Shown here one piece after another: positions 55,520 through 63,218 of a stretch of 64,000 nucleotides of DNA. The DNA lies in assembly GCF_003987215.1 (NCBI RefSeq), contig NZ_PIPW01000001.1, positions 496,001 to 560,000 on the forward strand. Direction: 5' to 3'. This DNA is from Pseudidiomarina halophila. Lineage in GTDB: Bacteria; Pseudomonadota; Gammaproteobacteria; Enterobacterales; Alteromonadaceae. Each line of letters opens with the position of its first letter. The first letter of the stretch is position 1. The notes under the pieces were generated by a model, which saw only the letters and a list, made by a program, of their open reading frames with translations, did not search any database and was not told the origin of the DNA. Made by a program: the position numbers and the translations under genes.

Positions 55520-56695
55520 ATGCGTACAGATAAACCGCTTTTGATTGCTGTGATCGCCGGTGAACATTCCGGCGATTTGCTTGGCGCTGGTTTGCTAAGG
55601 GAATTACGGCAACGGCAGCCAAACATCGAGTTTATTGGGGTCGGTGGGCCCTTAATGGAAGCCGAAGGTTTGACCAGCTTAGTGCCGATGGATGACCTGG
55701 CGGTGATGGGCCTGGCCGAAGTTCTGGGCCGTCTGCGGACATTGTTAGCGCACCGCAAATTTCTCATTACGACCTTCCTTGAGCGTCAACCTGACTTGTT
55801 TATTGGTGTCGATGCGCCTGACTTTAACCTGCCGGTAGCGAAACGTCTTAAGGCTGCGGGTATTCCAACTATGCATTATGTAAGTCCAAGCGTTTGGGCG
55901 TGGCGTCAGGGACGGATCAAAGGTATTAAACAAAGCGTTGACCATGTGCTGTGTTTATTGCCATTTGAAAAAGAGTTTTACGACAAGCATCAGTTGCCCG
56001 CAACGTTTGTCGGGCATCCTCTGGCAGATTCTATTCCGCTGGAATGGGATCAGAAGCAAGCGCGGCAGGACATTAATCTGACCGCAAGCGACGTCGAACA
56101 ACGCCAGGTAGTGGCGTTATTACCTGGTAGCAGGGCTGGTGAAATTGCGCGTTTAGGGCCCGTGTTTTTGCAGGCAGCGCAGCAGTATCTGCAACGTCAT
56201 CCACAGACATTATTTATTAGTCCGATGATTTCAGCCGCGCGGGCAGAACAGTTTCGAACACTGCAGCAGCAACTTGCCCCGGAGTTACCGTTAAAACTTA
56301 TTGATGGTCAGTCGCGCACAGCGATGGCCGCCGCCGATGCGCTGGTGCTGACGTCAGGTACAGTAACCCTGGAGGCCATGCTGATAAAACGGCCAATGGT
56401 GGTCGCCTATCGTTTTAACTGGCTGACCTATCAAATTATGCGGCACATGTTTAAGGCTCCTTTCTTTAGTTTGCCTAACCTGCTTGCCGGCCGCGAGCTG
56501 GTGCCGGAACTGCTGCAAAGTGAAGTGAACCCTGAAACTATCGTAAAAGCGCTGGAACGGCAGCTGGCCGCAGCTGATCATGGCGGCCTTATTACCACTT
56601 TCACAGAATTACACCAACAGTTACGGCGCGATGCCGACAAGGTGAGTGCAGAGGTTGCGCTGAGCTTAGTAACAGAGGGAAATAGTTCGCTTTAA
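55520..56695 (+). CDS. lpxB: lipid-A-disaccharide synthase
   Basis: 391 aa (E. coli 382), GT-B glycosyltransferase family 19. It joins UDP-diacylglucosamine and lipid X. Conserved: AGEHSGDLLGAGLLRELR (about 12-29), GVDAPDFNLPVAKRLK (about 95-110), YVSPSVWAWRQGRIKGIK (about 116-133) and LTSGTVTLEAMLIKRPMVVAYR in parts (about 277-298). It starts 3 bases after lpxA, ending the supercluster. In many relatives rnhB and dnaE follow; here they do not. Confidence 0.96.
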   Translation: MRTDKPLLIAVIAGEHSGDLLGAGLLRELRQRQPNIEFIGVGGPLMEAEGLTSLVPMDDLAVMGLAEVLGRLRTLLAHRKFLITTFLERQPDLFIGVDAPDFNLPVAKRLKAAGIPTMHYVSPSVWAWRQGRIKGIKQSVDHVLCLLPFEKEFYDKHQLPATFVGHPLADSIPLEWDQKQARQDINLTASDVEQRQVVALLPGSRAGEIARLGPVFLQAAQQYLQRHPQTLFISPMISAARAEQFRTLQQQLAPELPLKLIDGQSRTAMAAADALVLTSGTVTLEAMLIKRPMVVAYRFNWLTYQIMRHMFKAPFFSLPNLLAGRELVPELLQSEVNPETIVKALERQLAAADHGGLITTFTELHQQLRRDADKVSAEVALSLVTEGNSSL

Positions 56696-56745
56696 TCGAA
56701 CGAAAAGCGCTTATTTTCGCACTAATTATTCAATTTAATTCCAGC

Positions 56746-56751
56746 TATACT
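56746..56751 (+). promoter_or_regulatory. candidate -10 element of the yqjG-pirin-oxidoreductase unit
   Basis: TATACT lies about 30 bases before the ATG at 56781. No good -35 is visible at 16-18 bases; a CGAAAA/TTTTCG inverted repeat (about 56701-56719) lies upstream. Confidence 0.35.
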
Positions 56752-56780
56752 ATGAGTTCACAGGTTAAATGAGGTGAACC

Positions 56781-57737
56781 ATGGGATTATTAGTAGAAGG
56801 TCAATGGCAAGATAAATGGTACGACACCGAGGAAAACGAGGGTCGTTTCGAGCGTAGCGCCGCACAGTTTCGTAACTGGATAAGTGCCGATACTGAGGCG
56901 GAATTTCCAGCGCAATCCGGTCGCTATCACTTGTATGTTTCCTATGCTTGTCCGTGGGCACACCGTACCCTGATCTTCCGCAAGCTTAAGGGCCTGGAAG
57001 AGCATATTTCGGTTTCAGCAGTACATCCACTGATGCTTGAAAATGGCTGGGAGTTTGGCGCCGATGAGCTTGCCGATCCGCTCTACCAGAATGACTACCT
57101 GTATCAGTTGTATTTGCGTGCCGACTCCGACTATAGCGGGCGGGTTACCGTACCGGTGCTATGGGACAAAGAGAAGCAAACCATTGTCAGCAATGAGTCG
57201 GCGGATATTATTCGCATGCTGAACAGCGAATTTAATGCTATTACCGGCAACACACATGACTTCTACCCTGAGCGCCTGCGTGACGAAATCGATTCCGTCA
57301 ACGATCTGGTTTATGACACCATTAATAATGGCGTTTACAAGTGTGGTTTTGCTACCCGGCAGGCAGCCTATAACGAAGCCTTTGATGCGTTATTCGCGAC
57401 TCTCGACAAGCTTGAAAAACGACTGAGCGGGCAACGGTTTTTGGCGGGTGATCAGGTGACTGAGGCCGATTGGCGGCTGTTTACCACACTGGTAAGGTTT
57501 GACACGGTGTATTTCAGCCATTTTAAAACTAACCAACAACGCATCATTGATTATCCGGCTCTGTGGGACTACGTAAAAGCGCTTTATCAAGTGCCTGGAG
57601 TTGCCGGAACCGTGGTTATGGATCACATTAAAACCCATTACTATGCAAGTCACACCATGATTAATCCGACGCAGATCATTCCGCGCGGTCCGGCAATTGA
57701 TTTCCATGCATCACATCGGCGTGGGGAGGTACTATGA
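56781..57737 (+). CDS. yqjG: glutathionyl-hydroquinone reductase (xi-class GST)
   Basis: 318 aa, the usual length for YqjG-type enzymes. They reduce glutathionyl-(hydro)quinones using glutathione. The catalytic Cys lies in VSYACPWAHRT (Cys57), the xi-class signature. VPVLWDKEKQTIVSNESADIIRM, in two parts (about 127-150), is the glutathione-binding region of the thioredoxin-like domain, and the helical C-terminal domain follows with FLAGDQVTEADWRLFTTLVRFD, in parts. GAGGTGA precedes the ATG. It overlaps the pirin gene by 4 bases (ATGA). Confidence 0.93.
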   Translation: MGLLVEGQWQDKWYDTEENEGRFERSAAQFRNWISADTEAEFPAQSGRYHLYVSYACPWAHRTLIFRKLKGLEEHISVSAVHPLMLENGWEFGADELADPLYQNDYLYQLYLRADSDYSGRVTVPVLWDKEKQTIVSNESADIIRMLNSEFNAITGNTHDFYPERLRDEIDSVNDLVYDTINNGVYKCGFATRQAAYNEAFDALFATLDKLEKRLSGQRFLAGDQVTEADWRLFTTLVRFDTVYFSHFKTNQQRIIDYPALWDYVKALYQVPGVAGTVVMDHIKTHYYASHTMINPTQIIPRGPAIDFHASHRRGEVL

Positions 57738-58570
57738 GTGTTATTTTAAGTCGTCATCGGGGCATACCTGCACAAGATGGTGCGGGAGTTAAGCTGACCC
57801 GAATTGTCAATCAACCGAGCTTGCGCTATCAGGATCCCTTTCTGATGCTTGATGAATTTCGCTCCGACAACCCTAATGACTATATTGCCGGTTTCCCGCC
57901 GCACCCGCATCGTGGTTTTGTGACCCTGACCTATATGCTGGCCGGACGTATGGAACATAAAGATTCCGTTGGCAACACCGGCCTGGTGGCAGGTGGCGGG
58001 GCGCAATGGATGAAGGCCGCACGTGGTATCATTCATGCAGAGATGCCACAACAGGTGGACGGCCTGATGTGGGGCTTTCAGTTGTGGATTAACCTGCCAG
58101 CTAAAGACAAAATGGCGGCAGCTGAGTGGGCGGACTATCCGGCCGAGAAAATTCCGGAACTGCAGGTTGGCGCAGTCACAGTAAGAGTTGTTGCCGGTGA
58201 GTTAGCTGCTGCGGAAGGCCCTTTGCTGGGGCCGGTACAGCAAACTGAGCAAGGCTTTCAAATGCTGGATGTGCGGTTTACTGGCAGCGATGAATGGCAG
58301 CATCATGGGGACGGTCAGGAAACCCGTTTGGCGTATGTCTATCAGGGCGAGGTCGAGGTGAATGGCGAGGCAGTCGCGCGTGGCGAACTGGTCCGTCTTG
58401 ATCCCAATGCTGTACTGACATTGCGTTCCGCTGGTGAGGCTGGCATGCTGCTGTTATCAGGTCGGCCGATTGGCGAACCCGTCGCACAATACGGTCCATT
58501 TGTGATGAATACACAAGCGGAAATTGAGCAAGCCATCCGAGATTATCAAAGTGGCAAACTGACCGCGTAG
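57734..58570 (+). CDS. pirin family protein
   Basis: 278 aa, bicupin. Some bacterial pirins have quercetinase activity or bind other enzymes; the function here is unknown. The metal-binding N-terminal cupin has GFPPHPHRGFVTLTYMLAG (His-x-His, about 55-73) and ARGIIHAEMPQ (about 95-105), so all expected ligands are present. The C-terminal cupin ends with LLLSGRPIGEPVAQYGPFVMN, in parts, typical of the family. It is coupled to yqjG by ATGA overlap and followed by the quinone oxidoreductase after 21 bases, suggesting a quinone or redox stress unit. Confidence 0.92.
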   Translation: MSVILSRHRGIPAQDGAGVKLTRIVNQPSLRYQDPFLMLDEFRSDNPNDYIAGFPPHPHRGFVTLTYMLAGRMEHKDSVGNTGLVAGGGAQWMKAARGIIHAEMPQQVDGLMWGFQLWINLPAKDKMAAAEWADYPAEKIPELQVGAVTVRVVAGELAAAEGPLLGPVQQTEQGFQMLDVRFTGSDEWQHHGDGQETRLAYVYQGEVEVNGEAVARGELVRLDPNAVLTLRSAGEAGMLLLSGRPIGEPVAQYGPFVMNTQAEIEQAIRDYQSGKLTA

Positions 58571-58591
58571 CAACAGGAGTTATCCATCGCC

Positions 58592-59560
58592 ATGCCAAGC
58601 ATCGCCAGCGGCTTTATTGTTGAACAAGGACAGCCCAAACAGACCGACTTTGACCTGGCAACCCCGGTTGCCGATGAGGTCGTGATCGCCATTAGCCATA
58701 GCGGTATTAACCGCGCGGACTTAATGCAGTTGGCGGGACATTACCCACCGCCAGCTGGTGCCTCGGAGATACTTGGCCTGGAGGCGAGCGGACGTGTGGT
58801 TGCGGTCGGGCCTGCGGTCAGTCGTCTGCAGGTTGGTGATGAGGTCTGCGCACTTTTGGCCGCCGGTGGTTATGCCAGTCATGTATTGGTAAGTGAACAG
58901 CAAGTTGCGAAACTACCGCAGGGCCTCAGCCTCGAGCAAGGCGCAGCGATTTGCGAAGCTTATGCGACAGCGTGGTTTAACCTTTATGAGATAGCTGCAT
59001 TACAGGCGAATGAGCGGCTAGTTTTGCATGCGGGTGCCAGTAGTGTTGGTCTGGCAGCACTGCAGTTGGCGGTACAGTCGGGTAATCCGGTGTTTGTGAC
59101 CGCCGGTAGTGACGAGAAGCTAAAGCTGTGCCAACAACTTGGTGCCAGTGGTGGCTGGAATCGTCACCAGGGCTCATTTGTTGATGCGGTTAAAGCCTGG
59201 GGCGGCGCGGATGTCATTATCGATCCAGTAGCCGGCGATTATCTGGCTGACGATCAGCAGGTACTGAATGTTGATGGTCGTATTGTGGTTCTCGGTCTCA
59301 TGGGAGGTCGCAGCGCGCAATTGGATGCCGGGCGCTTATTGATGAAACGCCAGCGGATTCAGGGCAGCACGTTGCGTAATCAGTCGTTAACCGTTAAGGG
59401 ACGAATTATGCGCGCGTTAGAGCAAAATGTATGGCCCTTGCTAAGCAGCGGCAAGTGTACAGCGCGAGTCGAGCAGGTGTATCCTATTGCTGACATGGCG
59501 CAAGCGCTGCAGCAACTAAAAGAAAACCGAACGATGGGGAAATTAGTTTTAGCCTGGTAA
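58592..59560 (+). CDS. NAD(P)H-quinone oxidoreductase, PIG3/Qor type
   Basis: 322 aa zinc-independent medium-chain dehydrogenase. GINRADLMQLAGHYPPPAG (about 39-57) is the PIG3-type N-terminal signature, ILGLEASGRVVAVG (about 60-73) the cap, and VLHAGASSVGLAALQLA (about 144-160) the NADPH loop. No structural or catalytic zinc Cys set is seen. It likely reduces quinones by one electron, in keeping with the two genes upstream. It ends just before tRNA-Tyr on the opposite strand, with 5 bases between. Confidence 0.91.
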   Translation: MPSIASGFIVEQGQPKQTDFDLATPVADEVVIAISHSGINRADLMQLAGHYPPPAGASEILGLEASGRVVAVGPAVSRLQVGDEVCALLAAGGYASHVLVSEQQVAKLPQGLSLEQGAAICEAYATAWFNLYEIAALQANERLVLHAGASSVGLAALQLAVQSGNPVFVTAGSDEKLKLCQQLGASGGWNRHQGSFVDAVKAWGGADVIIDPVAGDYLADDQQVLNVDGRIVVLGLMGGRSAQLDAGRLLMKRQRIQGSTLRNQSLTVKGRIMRALEQNVWPLLSSGKCTARVEQVYPIADMAQALQQLKENRTMGKLVLAW

Positions 59561-59565
59561 GAAAA

Positions 59566-59650
59566 TGGTGGAGGGGGCAGGATTCGAACCTGCGAAGGCT
59601 GAGCCGTCAGATTTACAGTCTGATCCCTTTGGCCGCTCGGGAACCCCTCC
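59566..59650 (-). tRNA. tRNA-Tyr (anticodon GUA)
   Basis: Read on the minus strand, the 85-base gene has acceptor stem GGAGGGG (59650-59644) pairing with CCCCTCC, discriminator A and encoded CCA (59568-59566). The D-loop has CCCGAGCGGCCAAAGGG, the anticodon loop CTGTAAA gives GUA, a long class II variable arm follows, and the T-loop is GGTTCGAATCC. It closely follows E. coli tRNA-Tyr. It is a single tRNA with its own promoter at 59664-59691. Confidence 0.97.
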
Positions 59651-59663
59651 ACGAAGACGCCGC

Positions 59664-59691
59664 ATCATAGCAGATTGAGGCAGGCTGTAAA
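59664..59691 (-). promoter_or_regulatory. tRNA-Tyr promoter
   Basis: On the minus strand TTTACA (59686-59691) and TGC-extended TATGAT (59664-59669) are 16 bases apart, followed by GCGGCGTC, a GC-rich discriminator typical of stable-RNA genes. It interleaves with the xerD promoter on the other strand. Confidence 0.7.
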
Positions 59692-59703
59692 CCCCGCTAT
59701 GAT
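59675..59703 (+). promoter_or_regulatory. xerD promoter
   Basis: TTGAGG (59675-59680) and TATGAT (59698-59703) are 17 bases apart. The predicted start near 59710 lies after the two ATG codons at 59699 and 59702, which supports a later xerD start. The -35 lies inside the tRNA-Tyr promoter spacer. Confidence 0.6.
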
Positions 59704-59746
59704 GAATGTCCGGAATTTATCGCCCGACTTGAACAGGCTGCTTATT

Positions 59747-60649
59747 TTGTCGACAACTACTGCTGAATTAATCAACACCTTCCTTGAGCGACTCTGGTTA
59801 AAGCAGGGCGTCAGTAAGAACACATCATCTGCTTATGGCACGGACCTGAAAAAGTTTTATCAGTTTTTACTCGATTTTCAGGGTGAAGACGCGGATTTGT
59901 TAAACGTCGAAACCGAGATCATCGAAAATTATATGTTGTGGCGACGCCAGCAGGGGTTGTCACCACGCAGCACCGCCCGCGCGCTGAGCGCATTGAAAAA
60001 GTTTTACAATTACGCGGTGACCGAGCGATTGGTTAACACTGACCCGACCACCCGGTTGCGCCAGCCGAAACAGCCGCAGGCGATTCCCCACAGTCTTGCC
60101 GAGAGTGAAGTCGAAGCCCTGCTGGAAGCGCCGGATTTAGATGATCCTGTGCAGTTGCGTGACCGCGCCATGCTGGAAGTCCTCTACGCCACTGGCTTAC
60201 GGGTAACCGAACTGGTGCATTTGAGCTTTGTCCAGGTATCCATGCAGCAGGAGCTGGTACGGGTGGTCGGGAAAGGCAACAAAGAGCGCCTGGTACCGCT
60301 TGGTGAGACAGCGTTGGAGTGGTTACAGCGGTATCAACAGTACGGCCGGCCGGCGTTAAGCGCCAGTCCCAGTGAGTTTGTGTTTATCACCCGTCGCGGG
60401 GGACCACTGACCCGTCAGGCGTTCTGGCATCGGATTAAGTTGTACGCGCAACGGGCAGACATTCGCTCACACCTGTCTCCGCACACATTGCGGCATGCGT
60501 TTGCTACGCATTTACTCAATCACGGTGCCGATTTGCGGGTGCTACAGATGTTACTAGGTCATAGCGACTTATCCACCACACAAATCTATACCCACGTTGC
60601 GCGTGAACGTTTACAGCAACTTCATGCCAGTCACCATCCGCGCGCTTAA
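59747..60649 (+). CDS. xerD: site-specific tyrosine recombinase XerD
   Basis: 300 aa from TTG 59747 (E. coli 298). XerD with XerC resolves chromosome dimers at dif with FtsK. The N-terminal SAM-like domain has FLERLWLKQGVSKNTSSAYGTDL, in parts (about 10-32). The catalytic set is complete: Arg in YATGLRVTEL (about 150), Lys in GKGNKERLVPLG, HTLRHAFATHLL (His-x-x-Arg), and LGHSDLSTTQIYTH (His and nucleophile Tyr about 281). The frame is open from 59675 and ATGs occur at 59699 and 59702, but these overlap the likely -10, and the TTG start gives the family length. Start confidence is moderate. Confidence 0.93.
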   Translation: MSTTTAELINTFLERLWLKQGVSKNTSSAYGTDLKKFYQFLLDFQGEDADLLNVETEIIENYMLWRRQQGLSPRSTARALSALKKFYNYAVTERLVNTDPTTRLRQPKQPQAIPHSLAESEVEALLEAPDLDDPVQLRDRAMLEVLYATGLRVTELVHLSFVQVSMQQELVRVVGKGNKERLVPLGETALEWLQRYQQYGRPALSASPSEFVFITRRGGPLTRQAFWHRIKLYAQRADIRSHLSPHTLRHAFATHLLNHGADLRVLQMLLGHSDLSTTQIYTHVARERLQQLHASHHPRA

Positions 60650-60668
60650 AAGTGCTGCAGCTGGGCGG

Positions 60669-60697
60669 AATTCACGATAAACTGACGGCATTATAAT
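60669..60697 (+). promoter_or_regulatory. candidate promoter of dsbC-recJ-prfB
   Basis: A consensus TATAAT (60692-60697) lies 24 bases before the dsbC ATG. AATTCA (60669-60674) is 17 bases upstream; TTCACG at 15 bases is an alternative. Confidence 0.55.
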
Positions 60698-60721
60698 GAG
60701 CAGCTGAAAATTAGGAAATCC

Positions 60722-61438
60722 ATGAAACAACTACTCGTAGTGGCCAGCGTAATTGGCTTACTGGCCTGCAGTCCACAGGGCGCAGCGCAAGATGATACAA
60801 GCTTCAACAGTCAACACCTTGAGCGTATGGGCTTCAAAATTGAAGCGGTAAACGACTCGACCATTGCTGGCGTTTATGAAGTCATTACCGATCAGGGTCT
60901 GGTTTATGTCACCGCTGATGGTGAAACCTTAATTGGCGGGCGCCTGTATGACATTACCGGCAGTGAGCCGGTCAATGTGAGTGAAGCGTCTATCCGTGAA
61001 ATGCGTAAAACTGACATCGCTAAGGTCAGTGATGAAGCTATTGTTTATCCGGCAGCCGATGAAGACTACATGATCACTGTTTTTACTGATCCAACCTGTG
61101 GTTATTGCCGCCAGTTGCATAGTAATCTCGATACCTACCATGACCTTGGCATTTCTGTCCGTTACCTGGCCTGGCCACGCAGTGGTTTGCAGGGAAGTGC
61201 GTATCAGCAATTAAAAACCGTCTGGTGTTCAGACGATCAGCAAGCAGCGCTCGATGCTGCGAAAAATGACCAGCGTTTAACTGCCGCCAGCTGTGATGAC
61301 CCAGTCGACGAACATTTTGCTTTAGGTAACAAATTCGGGGTGCGCGGTACGCCTGCGATCGTTTTACCTTCAGGCGAGATGTTACCGGGATTAGTGCCGG
61401 CTGAGCGGTTGCTCGGAATGCTGAAAAGCGGACAATAA
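60722..61438 (+). CDS. dsbC: thiol:disulfide interchange protein DsbC, with apparent lipobox
   Basis: 238 aa. DsbC isomerises wrong disulfides in the periplasm. An N-terminal dimerisation domain (about 25-85) precedes the thioredoxin-like domain with active site CGYC (Cys126, Cys129), a second Cys pair (169, 191) like the structural disulfide of E. coli DsbC, and the cis-Pro loop RGTPAIVL. The export signal MKQLLVVASVIGLLACSPQG contains LLAC (13-16), a lipobox with Ser at +2, so the mature protein could be an outer-membrane-sorted lipoprotein; signal peptidase I cleavage after GAA near residue 22 is the alternative. It is followed by recJ as in E. coli. Confidence 0.92.
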   Translation: MKQLLVVASVIGLLACSPQGAAQDDTSFNSQHLERMGFKIEAVNDSTIAGVYEVITDQGLVYVTADGETLIGGRLYDITGSEPVNVSEASIREMRKTDIAKVSDEAIVYPAADEDYMITVFTDPTCGYCRQLHSNLDTYHDLGISVRYLAWPRSGLQGSAYQQLKTVWCSDDQQAALDAAKNDQRLTAASCDDPVDEHFALGNKFGVRGTPAIVLPSGEMLPGLVPAERLLGMLKSGQ

Positions 61439-61450
61439 TGTTGTTTCACA

Positions 61451-63175
61451 GTGGTTGATTTAGCAGTGGAGATACAACGCCGGGCGGACGTTCCGCTCGG
61501 CGATTTGCCAGCGGGAATGCCCCTGATTTTGCGCCAGATTCTGGCCCGGCGTGGGGTATCCGATGCGACCCAGCTTGACTTGCGGGTGCAGCATTTACCG
61601 CATTTTCAGCAGCTGCGCGATTGCGAGAAAGCGGCTGCGCGGATTTTGGATGCGATTATTGCCGATCAGGTGATCTGTATTTGCGGCGATTTCGACGCCG
61701 ATGGCGCCACCTCGACCGCGTTAATGGTGTCCGTATTACGAGCGATGGGCGCGACTAAGGTCAATTACTGTGTGCCGAATCGCTTTACCGATGGCTACGG
61801 ACTCTCACCAAATTTAGTGCGTGCGGCGCAGCAACAAGGTGCAGAACTGTTGATCACCGTTGACAGCGGTATTTCCTGTCATGCCGGTGTTGCTGCAGCG
61901 AACGCGGCGGGGCTGGATGTCATCGTTACCGATCATCATCTGGCGGGCGCCGAATTACCTCCGGCTTTTGCCATTGTAAATCCTAACCAACCGGCGTGTA
62001 ACTTTCCTAGCAAGTCTATTGCCGGGGTGGGGGTTGCGTTTTACCTGTTGCTGGCGGTGCGTGCCGCCGCGCGGCAACGGCAACATGCCGCGGCACAGGT
62101 TAACCTTGCCGACTGGCTTGATCTGGTCGCGTTAGGCACTGTGGCTGACGTGGTTAAGCTTGATGGTGTCAACCGGATTCTGGTGCAGCAAGGTTTGCAA
62201 CGCATCCGTAGCGGGCATTGCCGGCCAGGCATTCAGGCGTTGCTCGCTGTTACTCAGCGTGATGCCGCCCGGTTGCAGGCGAGTGATCTGGGCTTTGCGC
62301 TGGCACCGAGAATCAATGCGGCGGGTCGGTTGGATGATATGGGCTTAGGCATCGAGTGTTTACTAAGTCCAAACTATGATCATGCAGAATCACTGGCGCA
62401 ACACCTTAATGAGCTCAACGGTCAGCGACGTGAAATTGAGACCGAAATGCGCGAGAGTGCTGCAGCCTATGTCAGTCAGTTACAGCTCGATAGTAGTGAG
62501 CTGCCAGCGTTGTTGGTGTTACATCAGGAAAACTGGCATCAGGGCGTCATTGGTATTGTAGCGGGGCGGGTGAAAGAGCAGTTTCATCGACCGACCATTA
62601 CCTTTGCCGAAGGCGATGATGGCTTGCTGAAGGGCTCAGCGCGCTCGATTCCGGGGTTGCACATGCGCGATTTGTTAGAACGCATTCACAGCCTTGAACC
62701 TGAACTTATCAGTCGTTTTGGCGGGCATGCCATGGCCGCGGGACTGTCTTTGCCGGAAGAAAACCTTGAGCGTTTCAAAGTCATGGCTGAACAAGTTGCC
62801 CAAGAATGGCTTAATGAACACGATCTAAAACGCCAAATCTGGAGCGACGGCGAACTCGACGGCTCCTGCTTCACTGTACCCTTTGTGGAGCAGTTGCAAG
62901 GTTTAGGACCATGGGGGCAGGGGTTTCCGGAACCGAGTTTTGATGCGGTTTTTGAGCTGGTGCAACAGCGTATTGTCGGACAAAATCACCTTAAACTGGT
63001 ATTGCGCAGTGCTGACGGCGTGATGATTGATGCCATTGCTTTTAACGTGGATACACAGTTATGGCCAGATTTGGCTGTACGCCAGGTGAAAATCGTCTAC
63101 AAATTACAGTTAAATCATTTCCGTGGCCGCACCAATGTGCAGCTGCTGGTGGAGCATTTAGAACCTTTACGGTAA
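61451..63175 (+). CDS. recJ: single-stranded-DNA-specific exonuclease RecJ
   Basis: 574 aa (E. coli 577). RecJ is a 5'-3' ssDNA exonuclease of recombination and mismatch repair. DHH-family motifs are intact: CGDFDADGATST (Asp80, 82, 84), LLITVDSGIS (about 135), VIVTDHH (about 156-162), and the DHHA1 part with SGR-like GSARSIPGLHMRD and RFGGHAMAAGLSL (about 418-430). A C-terminal OB fold follows. Start GTG 61451, 12 bases after the dsbC stop, without a strong Shine-Dalgarno, so expression may depend on coupling. A later Met at residue 23 would cut the conserved N-terminus. Confidence 0.95.
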   Translation: MVDLAVEIQRRADVPLGDLPAGMPLILRQILARRGVSDATQLDLRVQHLPHFQQLRDCEKAAARILDAIIADQVICICGDFDADGATSTALMVSVLRAMGATKVNYCVPNRFTDGYGLSPNLVRAAQQQGAELLITVDSGISCHAGVAAANAAGLDVIVTDHHLAGAELPPAFAIVNPNQPACNFPSKSIAGVGVAFYLLLAVRAAARQRQHAAAQVNLADWLDLVALGTVADVVKLDGVNRILVQQGLQRIRSGHCRPGIQALLAVTQRDAARLQASDLGFALAPRINAAGRLDDMGLGIECLLSPNYDHAESLAQHLNELNGQRREIETEMRESAAAYVSQLQLDSSELPALLVLHQENWHQGVIGIVAGRVKEQFHRPTITFAEGDDGLLKGSARSIPGLHMRDLLERIHSLEPELISRFGGHAMAAGLSLPEENLERFKVMAEQVAQEWLNEHDLKRQIWSDGELDGSCFTVPFVEQLQGLGPWGQGFPEPSFDAVFELVQQRIVGQNHLKLVLRSADGVMIDAIAFNVDTQLWPDLAVRQVKIVYKLQLNHFRGRTNVQLLVEHLEPLR

Positions 63176-63218
63176 AATGCCGCCCTTTGTATTCATCAAT
63201 GGACGAGCCGGATTCACT

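Noticed and set aside
59675-59746. Longer xerD N-terminus starting at TTG 59675 or ATG 59699/59702
   Set aside because: These starts lie at or before the predicted -10 and give a protein longer than the family; the TTG at 59747 fits better.
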